A DNA stretch of 64,000 nt from Flavobacteriia bacterium (lineage in GTDB: Bacteria > Bacteroidota > Bacteroidia > Flavobacteriales > Weeksellaceae), in contig JAECQR010000002.1 of NCBI GenBank assembly GCA_015999765.1, positions 315,768 to 379,767 of the forward strand. The letters run 5' to 3'. The notes under the pieces are model-generated. The model saw only the letters and a list, made by a program, of their open reading frames with translations. It made no database searches and was not told where the DNA came from. This document shows positions 43,464 to 53,139 of the stretch, one piece after another. The position numbers and the translations under genes are program-made. How positions within the stretch are numbered: the stretch's first letter is position 1; every line of letters begins with the position of its first letter.

Positions 43464-44788
43464 AAATGCAACATAATAAACTTTGGGCGAAAGATTCAGC
43501 CAATCAGAATCATTTGGAAATCATTGAAAAATTTACCGTTGGTAAAGACAAAGATTTCGATATTTTGTTAGCTCAATACGACATTATCGGCACGAAAGCG
43601 CATTGCAAAATGCTTGCGAAAATCGGATTTCTAACCGATTCGGAAAATAATTCAATTCAAACAGAATTGGACCAAATGTATCTGCGGGCGAAAGAAAATA
43701 AGCTGTTAATTAATGATGGAGTAGAGGATATTCACAGTCAGATCGAATTCAATCTTACCCAAAAATTAGGAGATGCCGGAAAGAAAATCCACACCGGAAG
43801 ATCGCGCAACGATCAGGTTTTGCTCGCCATAAAATTATATTTGGCCGCTGAAATTAAAGAGATTGCAAATCTTTCAAAAAATTTATTTGGACGATTAATT
43901 AGTCTTGCTGAAATTCACAAAGCTGCATTAATGCCCGGTTATACGCATTTCCAAATCGGGATGCCCTCGTCATTCGGATTATGGTTTTCAGCTTTTGCCG
44001 AATCTTTATCCGAAGATATGGAGGTTTTATCAGCGGCTTTATCTGTGGTTCAAAAAAATCCATTAGGTTCAGGAGCAGGATTTGGATCAGCATTTCCATT
44101 AGACCGGGATTTCACAACGAATGAGCTGAATCTGGAAAAAATGAACATCAATTCAGTTTATGCCCAAATGACGCGCGGAAAATCAGAAAAAATCACCGCG
44201 ATGGCAATGAGCACGTTGGCTGCGACTTTAAGCAAACTTGCTTATGATATCTGCATGTTCAGCAATCAGAATTACGGTTTTATCAGTTTTCCATCTGAAC
44301 TTACCACTGGAAGCAGCATTATGCCGCATAAAAAAAATCCTGATGTTTTTGAACTGATTCGCGCGAAATCTGCCCGAATTCAGAGTCTTCCGAATGAACT
44401 TACACTGCTTACAAACAATCTGCCATCAGGCTACCACAGGGACTTTCAGCTGACTAAAGAAGTTGTTTTCCCGGGAATTCAGGATTTAAAAGACTGTCTG
44501 CAGATTTTTGAATTTATGCTGAAACACATTAATGTGAAAGAAGATATTTTGAAGGACGAAAAATATGATTATCTTTTCAGCGTCGAAAAAATCAACGAAC
44601 TGGTGATGAACGGAGCAAGTTTTCGGGAAGCTTACCGGGAGGTGGGGAATTCCATTGAAAACGGTTCCTACAGTTACCGAAACGATGATTTAAAGCATAC
44701 CCACAAAGGGAGTATGGGGAATTTATGCCTCGACGAGATTACTCAGAATTTTGAGGAAATCTTCAGGAAATTCAATAAAAATATATGA
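43460..44788 (+). CDS. argH: Argininosuccinate lyase
   Basis: 442 aa, splits argininosuccinate to arginine and fumarate. Signature GSSIMPHKKNPDVFE (about 280-294), catalytic His in the HTGRSRNDQV segment (about 112-121) and PGYTHFQ. The ATG overlaps argE by four bases; its own stop overlaps the Lrp gene by four bases. Confidence 0.97.
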   Translation: MKMQHNKLWAKDSANQNHLEIIEKFTVGKDKDFDILLAQYDIIGTKAHCKMLAKIGFLTDSENNSIQTELDQMYLRAKENKLLINDGVEDIHSQIEFNLTQKLGDAGKKIHTGRSRNDQVLLAIKLYLAAEIKEIANLSKNLFGRLISLAEIHKAALMPGYTHFQIGMPSSFGLWFSAFAESLSEDMEVLSAALSVVQKNPLGSGAGFGSAFPLDRDFTTNELNLEKMNINSVYAQMTRGKSEKITAMAMSTLAATLSKLAYDICMFSNQNYGFISFPSELTTGSSIMPHKKNPDVFELIRAKSARIQSLPNELTLLTNNLPSGYHRDFQLTKEVVFPGIQDLKDCLQIFEFMLKHINVKEDILKDEKYDYLFSVEKINELVMNGASFREAYREVGNSIENGSYSYRNDDLKHTHKGSMGNLCLDEITQNFEEIFRKFNKNI

Positions 44789-45246
44789 AGACACTAGACA
44801 GTACAGACCATAAAATTCTTAATTTCATGCAGGAAGATTCCACCGTTTCCGTAAAAGATCTGGCGGAAAAGATCGGGCTTTCCTTCACTGCAACCTACGA
44901 AAGGATAAAATCGCTGAAGCATCACGGCATTATCAGAAAAAATGTCGTGCTGATTAATGCGGAACTCGCAGGATTCGAAATTATGGCGTATTGTAATATC
45001 GTTTTGAAAGAGCAGTCGAATGAAAAGCTGCAGGAATTTGAACAGAAAATAAAGGATGAGCCACAGGTTCTGGAGGTGGTAAGTCTCTCTGGCCAATATG
45101 ATTATATGATCAAGGTTGTGGCAAAAAACATAAAGGATTATAATAATTTTATGACGACTGTTGTAGCAAATATTCCCAACATCGGCCAGTATCACAGCAA
45201 TATCGTGCTTTCGGTCATTAAAAATGATACAAAATTTACTTTTTAA
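44785..45246 (+). CDS. Lrp/AsnC family transcriptional regulator, last gene of the arginine operon
   Basis: 153 aa. HTH at about 4-60 (LDSTDHKILNFMQEDSTVSVKDLAEKIGLSFTATYERIKSL), RAM effector domain at about 65-150 (ELAGFEIMAYCNIVL ... VVSLSGQYDYMIKV). The RAM core binds an amino acid, so a role in arginine or ornithine sensing and feedback on this operon is plausible. The four-base overlap with argH makes its level track the enzymes. A terminator hairpin begins at its stop codon. Confidence 0.88.
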   Translation: MKTLDSTDHKILNFMQEDSTVSVKDLAEKIGLSFTATYERIKSLKHHGIIRKNVVLINAELAGFEIMAYCNIVLKEQSNEKLQEFEQKIKDEPQVLEVVSLSGQYDYMIKVVAKNIKDYNNFMTTVVANIPNIGQYHSNIVLSVIKNDTKFTF

Positions 45247-45274
45247 AATCAGGAAATTTTTCCTGATTTTTTTT
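45246..45274 (+). terminator. Terminator of the arginine operon
   Basis: AAATCAGGAAA pairs with TTTCCTGATTT and is followed by eight T. It begins at the stop codon of the Lrp gene. Confidence 0.9.
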
Positions 45275-45300
45275 ATTTAATTTTGAAATAAATTTAATAG

Positions 45301-45660
45301 ATGCCAAAATTTAAAATTCAGAAATCGCCTTTCATTGTTCCGACAACCGACGGAAAACTGATCGAAGAAATCTGGGGAAACTCCACCGGAAATTCAAATA
45401 TTTCTATTGCCCATATGATCGCTCCACCGAACTGGAGTGAACCACATCAGACGCCCGAATTTGATGAATTTACCTACGTTATCAAAGGAAAGAAGCAATT
45501 CGAAATCGATGGTGAAACTGTGATTTTAGAAGCTGGACAAAGCATTCTGATTGAGAAAGGAGCCAGAATCCGTTACAGCAATCCGTTTGAAGATTCCTGC
45601 GAGTATTTAGCAATTTGTCTGCCTGCTTTTTCAATGAATTTGGTGAACCGCGAAGAATAA
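45301..45660 (+). CDS. Small cupin-fold protein
   Basis: 119 aa single cupin domain. Motif 1 is HQTPEFDEFTYVIKGKKQFEIDG (E and H as metal ligands), motif 2 GQSILIEKGARIRYSNP; the motif-2 His is replaced by Arg/Tyr, so metal binding may be altered. Function not predictable; many such proteins bind small acids or sugars. It stands alone after the arginine terminator and converges on the HAD gene with a six-base gap. Confidence 0.82.
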   Translation: MPKFKIQKSPFIVPTTDGKLIEEIWGNSTGNSNISIAHMIAPPNWSEPHQTPEFDEFTYVIKGKKQFEIDGETVILEAGQSILIEKGARIRYSNPFEDSCEYLAICLPAFSMNLVNREE

Positions 45661-45666
45661 TTAGCT

Positions 45667-46290
45667 CTAAAAACGAAGACCTAAATTTCTTAATTCTTCC
45701 TCCAGATTCGTTTCTTCAGTAATATGAACCGTTATGAAACCTAACGTTTTTGCCACTTCAATATTTTTCGGATTATCATCTATGAAAACAGATTCTTCAG
45801 GTTTCAGGTGATATCTTTCGACCAGAACTTCCCAGATTTTCGGGTCAGGTTTAATGAGTTTCTCAGTGCCGGAAACAACTATTTTCCCTTTAAAAGCATT
45901 AAAGAAATCATAGTTTTCCAAAGCATAAGGAAAAGTTTCCGCTGACCAGTTGGTAAGCCCGAATAATTCATAGTCCGAATGCTCCAGTTTTCTCAAAACT
46001 TCAACATTTTCCGGAATATCAGATTTCAGCATGGTTGTCCAGTTGTCGTAATAAGCGCGGATTTCCGATTCCCATTCGGGGAATTTAGCCACCTGAATGT
46101 CTGTTCCTTCCTTTAAACTTCTGCCCCGGTCCTGCTCTGCGTTCCATTCATCTTCTGCGATATTTTTAAGAAAAAATTCCATCTTTTCATCATCATTAAA
46201 ATAATCTTTGAAGAAATAGCGCGGATTCCAGTCCATTACTACGCCTCCAAAATCGAAAATGATATTTTTTATAGTTGAATTTTGCTGCAT
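45667..46290 (-). CDS. HAD superfamily IA hydrolase (YihX-like phosphatase)
   Basis: 207 aa. Nucleophile D13 in IIFDFGGVVMDW; position +2 is Gly rather than Asp, as in the YihX subgroup. Motif II is in LFGLTNWSAE, motif III Lys in SGTEKLIKPDP, motif IV in VFIDDNPKNI. Helical cap of type C1 after motif I. YihX of E. coli acts on sugar phosphates (alpha-glucose-1-phosphate); substrate here not determined. Ten bases separate it from the antiporter gene, so they are probably one transcript. Confidence 0.9.
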   Translation of the reverse strand: MQQNSTIKNIIFDFGGVVMDWNPRYFFKDYFNDDEKMEFFLKNIAEDEWNAEQDRGRSLKEGTDIQVAKFPEWESEIRAYYDNWTTMLKSDIPENVEVLRKLEHSDYELFGLTNWSAETFPYALENYDFFNAFKGKIVVSGTEKLIKPDPKIWEVLVERYHLKPEESVFIDDNPKNIEVAKTLGFITVHITEETNLEEELRNLGLRF

Positions 46291-46300
46291 TTTTTGTTGA

Positions 46301-47587
46301 TTATTTTTTTCCGAAAAGAATACTTAATAGTGTAAAAATTAAAAGAATATGAAGGTAAAATGAATACTGTACGAGTTCAAGATAATCCATCTTAAAGCTG
46401 CTGAGTGAAATGAGAATCAGAATCTGTGCCCCGTACGGAATTAAACCCTGTACATAACAGGAAAATATATCAAGCACTGAAGCACTTTGCTGCGGTTTCA
46501 AGCCGTACTTATCATTGATTTCTTTAGCAACTTTCCCGGAAATAATAATGGAAATGGTATTGTTTGCTACACAAAGATTGGCGACGGTTACTAAACCACC
46601 GATTCCAAGTAAAGCTGTTTTTTTTGAATTAATGATTTTGCTGATGTTTTTAATTAAGAAAGAAATTCCGCCGCCTTTTTCTACCAATGCCGCCAGTCCG
46701 CCGGTGAGAAGTGAGAGCAGAAAAATCTCTGTCATGCTCGTGAAACCTTCGTAAGTTTTCTTTGCAAATCCGATAAAATCGAAACTTCCGTAACCAAAAC
46801 CTAAAATTCCGGCAAATGCCAGACCTGCAAATAGCACCACAAACACGTTCAAACCAATGAGCGAAAGTACAATCACGAGAATATAGGGCAAAATCAAAAT
46901 AAGGTTAAAATCTTTTACTGAACTTGCTGCAGCGGCAGTGCTTTCTTGATTCAAACCCACAACAGTTAGAAGAATAATTGCAGTGAAAGCCGCCGGAATT
47001 GCAATTTTAGAGTTGAACCGAAACTTATCTTTCATCTGGCAACCCAAACTTTGAGTAGCCGCAATAGTGGTATCTGAGATCAAGGACAGATTATCGCCAA
47101 ACATCGCCCCCGAAAGTAAACATGCACCAATTAATCCTAAAGGTGAGTCGCTTTTTTCAGCAAGGGCGATAACAATAGGTCCAAGTGTTACTATTGATCC
47201 AACCGAAGTTCCCGATGCAAAGGAAAGAAACGAAGCCATAACAAAAACCCCTACAGGAAAGTAAGCCGGCGAAATATTGGTAAGCCCGAGGTTAACAATG
47301 GAATCTACACTTCCGGTCGCAGCTGTTACTGTCGCAAAAGCTCCTGCCAAAAGGTAAATAATACACATCGTAAGGATTTTTCCATCGCCACAACCTTTCA
47401 GGAAAGTATCAACTTTCTGATTGATTTTTCCTTTCAAAAGCACAAACGCTGCGGTAATTCCTATCATAGCAGCTACAGGTGAAGGGAGTGCATAAAAATC
47501 GTCAAAGTAAATCCCGAAGCCAAGGAATACAAAAACGAAAATCAGCAGCGGAAAAACTGCAACAAATTGAGGATTGAGTTTAAACAT
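46301..47587 (-). CDS. NhaC family Na+/H+ antiporter
   Basis: 428 aa with about 11 TM helices; inner membrane. Glycine-rich conserved loops GTSVGSIVTLGP and SGAMFGDNLSLISDTT (the latter a NhaC family signature), and VANLCVANNTISIIISGKV. It exchanges Na+ for protons, or for organic substrates such as malate/lactate in some members. First of a two-gene unit with the HAD phosphatase. Confidence 0.88.
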   Translation of the reverse strand: MFKLNPQFVAVFPLLIFVFVFLGFGIYFDDFYALPSPVAAMIGITAAFVLLKGKINQKVDTFLKGCGDGKILTMCIIYLLAGAFATVTAATGSVDSIVNLGLTNISPAYFPVGVFVMASFLSFASGTSVGSIVTLGPIVIALAEKSDSPLGLIGACLLSGAMFGDNLSLISDTTIAATQSLGCQMKDKFRFNSKIAIPAAFTAIILLTVVGLNQESTAAAASSVKDFNLILILPYILVIVLSLIGLNVFVVLFAGLAFAGILGFGYGSFDFIGFAKKTYEGFTSMTEIFLLSLLTGGLAALVEKGGGISFLIKNISKIINSKKTALLGIGGLVTVANLCVANNTISIIISGKVAKEINDKYGLKPQQSASVLDIFSCYVQGLIPYGAQILILISLSSFKMDYLELVQYSFYLHILLIFTLLSILFGKK

Positions 47588-47596
47588 TCCGCAAAA

Positions 47597-48031
47597 TTAC
47601 TGTTCAAAAGGTGAAAACACATAATGATTTTCGGAAAACTTCGCATACACATGATGCAAACCGTTACTCAGAATGATTTCTTCGGCACCGATGATCGAGT
47701 TGTATCTTGCCGTCTGTTCGAATGTTTTTTGGGACAGTTTGATTTTCGGAGCTTTGCATTCAACCAGAATTTTTGGAACTGTTTTTTCGGTTACCATAAG
47801 GTCAATCCGTTTTGTTGTGCCGTTAAGTTCCAGTTTTTTTTCCAGAATCAGCGAGGATAAATTACGTTTCTTAACCCTGTGAAAATAATGCACCCAGTGC
47901 TGCCTTACCCATTCTTCAGGAGTGAGCAGAAGCCATGTTTTCCGGACCAAATCATAAATAAAAAACTTATCTTTGTCTCTCTTGATCTGCAGATCAAAAG
48001 TCGCCTCAAAATTCAGTTCCGGAAGTTGCAT
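47597..48031 (-). CDS. Small PD-(D/E)xK protein with type I restriction HsdR N-terminal domain
   Basis: 144 aa consisting only of the HSDR_N domain. The nuclease core is visible: Asp in KRIDLMV (about 78) and E-C-K in ILVECKAP (about 93-95), then QTARYNSIIGAEEIILSNG. There are no helicase motifs, no HsdM or HsdS nearby and no sign of truncation, so it is a free-standing nuclease-fold protein, a form common in Flavobacteriia beside holA. It starts two bases from holA on the opposite strand. DNA repair or processing is more likely than restriction. Confidence 0.8.
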   Translation of the reverse strand: MQLPELNFEATFDLQIKRDKDKFFIYDLVRKTWLLLTPEEWVRQHWVHYFHRVKKRNLSSLILEKKLELNGTTKRIDLMVTEKTVPKILVECKAPKIKLSQKTFEQTARYNSIIGAEEIILSNGLHHVYAKFSENHYVFSPFEQ

Positions 48032-48033
48032 TT

Positions 48034-49071
48034 ATGAAAGAATTAGATTTAGTCCTCAAAAATATTAAAAATAAAGAGTTTCTGCCCATTTATTTTTTTC
48101 ACGGCGAAGAACCTTTTTTTATGGATGTTGCTGTGAAAGCTTTCGAAAACGATGTGCTTGAGGAAGATGAAAAAGCCTTTAACCAAACGGTGGTTTACGG
48201 CAAAGACACCACTTTTTCTGAGGTACTATCTCTTGCAAGACAATTCCCGATGATGGGCGAAAAACAGGTCATCATTCTGAAAGAAGCTCAGGAAATCCGT
48301 ATGACGGAAAAAGAATCTGAAGCATTAAAGATTTACGCTGAAAATCCTGTAGAATCAACTCTTTTGGTCATTGCACACAAACATAAGAAAGTCGATTCGC
48401 GTAAAAGCTTTGCCAAGATCCTTTCGAAAAACAAAATGCTTTTCGAGAGTCCTAAAATGCGTGACTACGAAGTCCCGAAATGGATCGAGCAGGAACTGCG
48501 GAATTCCGGTCTGAAAGCCAAACCTAACATTCCGGCTTTACTTTCAGAATATCTCGGCACCGATTTATCCCGCATTTCAAACGAGTTGCATAAACTCAAA
48601 ATGATTCTAAAAAACGATGAAGTTCTTGATGAAAAAACCATCGAAACTCACATCGGAATCAGCAAAGAATTCAATGTTTTTGAACTCATCAAGGCACTCG
48701 GTAAAAAGGATGAAAGCAATGCGCTCAGAATCGCTCATTTCATCGGAAAATCACCGAAAACGAATCCTTTGCCGATGATGATGGGGAACCTTTATAATTT
48801 TTTCTCAAACCTTATTATTTATCATACATCGCCAGGCGTTTCTCCCAATATTTTGGCCGGCCAAATGAATGTGAATCCGTATTTTATGAAAGATTTTGCC
48901 GAAGCAGCACGGTTTTACAACCTGAAACACTGCACCAGAATCATCTCCATCCTTCGCGAAATCGATCTTAAAAACAAAGGCTTGGGCGCAGTAAATATGG
49001 AAGAAAGCGAACTGCTCACAGAAATGGTGTACAAAATCCTGCATGTGGACCGCCTGAAGGTAAAAGTGTGA
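48034..49071 (+). CDS. holA: DNA polymerase III subunit delta
   Basis: 345 aa clamp-loader subunit that opens the beta clamp. N-terminal PIYFFHGEEPFFMD, the LARQFPMMGEKQVIILKEAQ segment and YLGTDLSRISNELHKL are typical of HolA; the C-terminal helical collar domain covers about 215-340. The ATG lies two bases from the divergent nuclease ATG, so its promoter must be inside that gene. Family A or B repeats follow downstream. Confidence 0.93.
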   Translation: MKELDLVLKNIKNKEFLPIYFFHGEEPFFMDVAVKAFENDVLEEDEKAFNQTVVYGKDTTFSEVLSLARQFPMMGEKQVIILKEAQEIRMTEKESEALKIYAENPVESTLLVIAHKHKKVDSRKSFAKILSKNKMLFESPKMRDYEVPKWIEQELRNSGLKAKPNIPALLSEYLGTDLSRISNELHKLKMILKNDEVLDEKTIETHIGISKEFNVFELIKALGKKDESNALRIAHFIGKSPKTNPLPMMMGNLYNFFSNLIIYHTSPGVSPNILAGQMNVNPYFMKDFAEAARFYNLKHCTRIISILREIDLKNKGLGAVNMEESELLTEMVYKILHVDRLKVKV

Positions 49072-49084
49072 TTTTGGGCGACTA

Positions 49085-49157
49085 TTTCCGCCCTCCGTTC
49101 CCGCTTTTTTGCTTCACTGCGTTGCGCAAAAAGAGCTCCACTCAGGTCGGGTCGCGG
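49085..49157. repeat. Intergenic inverted-repeat element, family B
   Basis: GC-rich arms (TTCCGCCCTCCGTTCCCG on the left; CTCAGGTCGGGTCGCGG on the right) flank an inner hairpin GCTTTTTTGC ... GCAAAAAGAGC with a 13-base spacer. It starts 14 bases after holA. Same plan as family A (poly-T, loop, poly-A between GC-rich arms) but different arm sequences. It may also act as a terminator for holA. The rest of this 250-base gap is AT-rich with no clear promoter for trxB. Confidence 0.55.
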
Positions 49158-49321
49158 TTTCAGTTATAAAACAAAGATGATTAAATAAATAAAGTAACAT
49201 CACAAAAATAAAATATGGATGATATTTCACACATTGAAAAAATTCATCACAAAAATAGACCCCAACCCAAAATAATTAACGATTTTTGAAAATTCAAAAA
49301 CTTAACATTTCAACTTAAATA

Positions 49322-50263
49322 ATGGAACAGAATATTTTAGACTGTGTGATCGTAGGTTCAGGCCCATCAGGATTTACCGCTGCAATTTATGCCGCCAGAG
49401 CCGATCTGAAACCCCAATTATATACTGGTCTTGAGCCCGGCGGACAGTTAACCACCACTACTGAAGTAGATAATTTTCCCGGCTATCCGGACGGAGTTAC
49501 TGGCCCTCAAATGATGATGGATCTGCAGAAACAGGCAGAAAGATTCGATACCAAGGTTCATTACGAACTCATCACAAAAGCTGAATTTTCTAATGAAGAA
49601 GGCGGAATTCACAAACTTTGGGCAGGCAACAAAGAAATTTTCGCGAAGTCGGTGATTATTTCAACCGGCGCTACAGCAAAATATCTTGGCTTGGATGACG
49701 AGAAAAAATATTCAGGCGGCGGAGTTTCAGCATGCGCAACCTGCGACGGATTTTTCTACAAGGGAAAAGACGTTGTTGTAGTAGGAGCGGGCGATACCGC
49801 AGCTGAAGAAGCGACATATCTGGCAAAACTTACGAATAAAGTGACGATGCTGGTTAGAAAAGATACCTTCCGGGCTTCAAAAGCGATGATTCACCGTGTA
49901 GAAAACACGCCGAATATCGAAGTGAAATTCAATCATGAACTCATCGGAATCGAAGGCGAAAATGCTTTGGTGGAAAGAGCTGTTGTAATCAACAACCAAA
50001 CTCAGGAAACATCCAAAATCGATGTTCACGGTATTTTTATCGCAATCGGTCATAAACCTAATACTGATGTTTTTGCAGGACAGATAAATCTTGACGAGAA
50101 CGGCTATATAAAAACTGTCCCAGGTTCCACAAGAACGAATTTGCCTGGAGTTTTTGCTGCGGGAGATGTTCAGGATCATATTTACCGCCAGGCGATTACT
50201 GCGGCAGGAAGCGGCTGTATGGCTGCAATGGACGCGGAAAAGTACCTTGCAGAATTAGCCTAA
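49322..50263 (+). CDS. trxB: Thioredoxin-disulfide reductase
   Basis: NADPH- and FAD-dependent reduction of thioredoxin, cytosolic, 313 aa. FAD motif GSGPSGFTAAIYAARA (13-28), redox site C138-A-T-C141 in SACATCDGFFY, NADPH motif GAGDTAAEEA, and the C-terminal FAD loop GVFAAGDVQDHIYRQAITAAGSG. Normal length with no extension. Confidence 0.97.
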   Translation: MEQNILDCVIVGSGPSGFTAAIYAARADLKPQLYTGLEPGGQLTTTTEVDNFPGYPDGVTGPQMMMDLQKQAERFDTKVHYELITKAEFSNEEGGIHKLWAGNKEIFAKSVIISTGATAKYLGLDDEKKYSGGGVSACATCDGFFYKGKDVVVVGAGDTAAEEATYLAKLTNKVTMLVRKDTFRASKAMIHRVENTPNIEVKFNHELIGIEGENALVERAVVINNQTQETSKIDVHGIFIAIGHKPNTDVFAGQINLDENGYIKTVPGSTRTNLPGVFAAGDVQDHIYRQAITAAGSGCMAAMDAEKYLAELA

Positions 50264-50292
50264 CTAGTAGAACCTATGGACTCGAAACAGCG

Positions 50293-50658
50293 ATGAGAAA
50301 CCTGTTCTATATATTTATTGGTGGAGGTTTGGGAAGCGTTATGCGCTTTCTGGTTTCCAGTTACACCCAGAAATTATGGAATATCAATTCATTTCCGATG
50401 GGGACTTTTGTCGTCAACGTGATCGGCTGTTTTCTCATCGGAATGTTCAGTGCATATTTTCTTAAAGTCGATAATTATCTGAAATTCCTTCTCATCACAG
50501 GATTTTGTGGCGGGTTTACGACATTCTCCACTTTTTCCGCGGAAAATATTTCGCTTTGGGAGAACGGAAATTATGTTGTGCTTGCTTTTTATATTCTTTT
50601 GAGTGTGATTATCGGATTTGGAGCTGTTTATTTAGGGTTAAATATTGCTAAGGAGTAA
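50293..50658 (+). CDS. crcB: CrcB/Fluc fluoride channel
   Basis: 121 aa with four TM helices, exports fluoride as an antiparallel dimer. Signatures: GGGLGSVMRFLVS near the N-terminus, PMGTFVVNVIGCFLIGM and the pore segment GFCGGFTTFSTFSAE. The 29-base gap after trxB contains no fluoride riboswitch, so expression is presumably constitutive or from trxB read-through. Confidence 0.93.
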   Translation: MRNLFYIFIGGGLGSVMRFLVSSYTQKLWNINSFPMGTFVVNVIGCFLIGMFSAYFLKVDNYLKFLLITGFCGGFTTFSTFSAENISLWENGNYVVLAFYILLSVIIGFGAVYLGLNIAKE

Positions 50659-50706
50659 ATTTTTTCCTTTGAATATTAGGTTTTTAGGAGATTTGTCAAA
50701 ATATTA

Positions 50707-50738
50707 TTTGGTAGGTATAGAAAAGCTTTTTATATTTG
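50707..50738 (+). promoter_or_regulatory. Promoter of tRNA-Ser
   Basis: TTTG (50707-50710), 20 bases, TATATTTG (50731-50738). Predicted start near 50745, 22 bases before the mature tRNA 5' end. Confidence 0.8.
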
Positions 50739-50766
50739 CACCACTGAAAATGAGAAATCATTTACT

Positions 50767-50851
50767 GGAGGAATGGCAGAGTGGTCGATTGCGGCAGTCT
50801 TGAAAACTGTTGACTGTAACAGGTCCCGGGGTTCGAATCCCTGTTCCTCCG
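50767..50851 (+). tRNA. tRNA-Ser (anticodon UGA)
   Basis: 85 nt. Acceptor stem GGAGGAA/TTCCTCC, anticodon arm GCAGT-CTTGAAA-ACTGT with anticodon TGA (reads UCN, mainly UCA/UCG), long variable arm typical of tRNA-Ser, T arm CGGGG-TTCGAAT-CCCTG, discriminator G. The 3' CCA is not encoded (next bases CCT). It has its own consensus promoter and terminator. Confidence 0.96.
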
Positions 50852-50877
50852 CCTTGTAAATTTCACGGTTTACATTT

Positions 50878-50914
50878 AAACCCTTTAAGACGTAAGTTTT
50901 AAAGGGTTTTTTTT
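50878..50914 (+). terminator. Terminator of tRNA-Ser
   Basis: AAACCCTTTAA pairs with TTAAAGGGTTT around a ten-base loop, followed by a run of T. Starts 26 bases past the tRNA; may also serve the convergent ligA gene. Confidence 0.88.
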
Positions 50915-50936
50915 ATTAAATATGTATTTGAGTTTT

Positions 50937-52946
<2,010 letters not shown>

Positions 52947-52964
52947 TTATGTGGAAGGTTTCCA

Positions 52965-52972
52965 CAAAAATA
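52965..52972 (-). promoter_or_regulatory. -7 element upstream of ligA
   Basis: TATTTTTG on the minus strand, 18 bases before the ATG, without a clear -33 TTG. The next bases (52951-52965) form a perfect GTGGAA/TTCCAC hairpin at the predicted mRNA 5' end. Confidence 0.4.
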
Positions 52973-53037
52973 CTAAAATCAAACTTTATTGATTCACTGT
53001 TTTGTTGAAATACTGTCTTTCATTAAAGATTCTTCCC

Positions 53038-53116
53038 GCGCCCCGGATAGCAATGGAAATCCTTTTTTTTACTCAGGCAAATACGTTGGCAAAAAAAGAT
53101 TGTAATGGATAGCCGG
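53038..53116. repeat. Intergenic inverted-repeat element, family A copy 2
   Basis: Left arm CCCCGGATAGCAATGGAAATCC plus eight T, a spacer of about 16 bases, then GGCAAAAAAAGATTG and TAATGGATAGCCGG. The outer arms pair loosely (CCGG-ATAGC with GGATAGCCGG inverted). The right arm matches family A copy 1 at 24 of 28 bases. It begins 24 bases past the stop of the E1 gene, the same position relative to a 3' end as copy 1. Confidence 0.65.
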
Positions 53117-53139
53117 AAATGTGCGCCAAAAAAACAGTT

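Noticed and set aside
47597-48031. Remnant of a type I restriction system
   Set aside because: The domain is complete, with no HsdM, HsdS or helicase fragments around it and no sign of decay.
50264-50292. Fluoride riboswitch before crcB
   Set aside because: The gap is only 29 bases and lacks the conserved GGCGATGG and pseudoknot strands.
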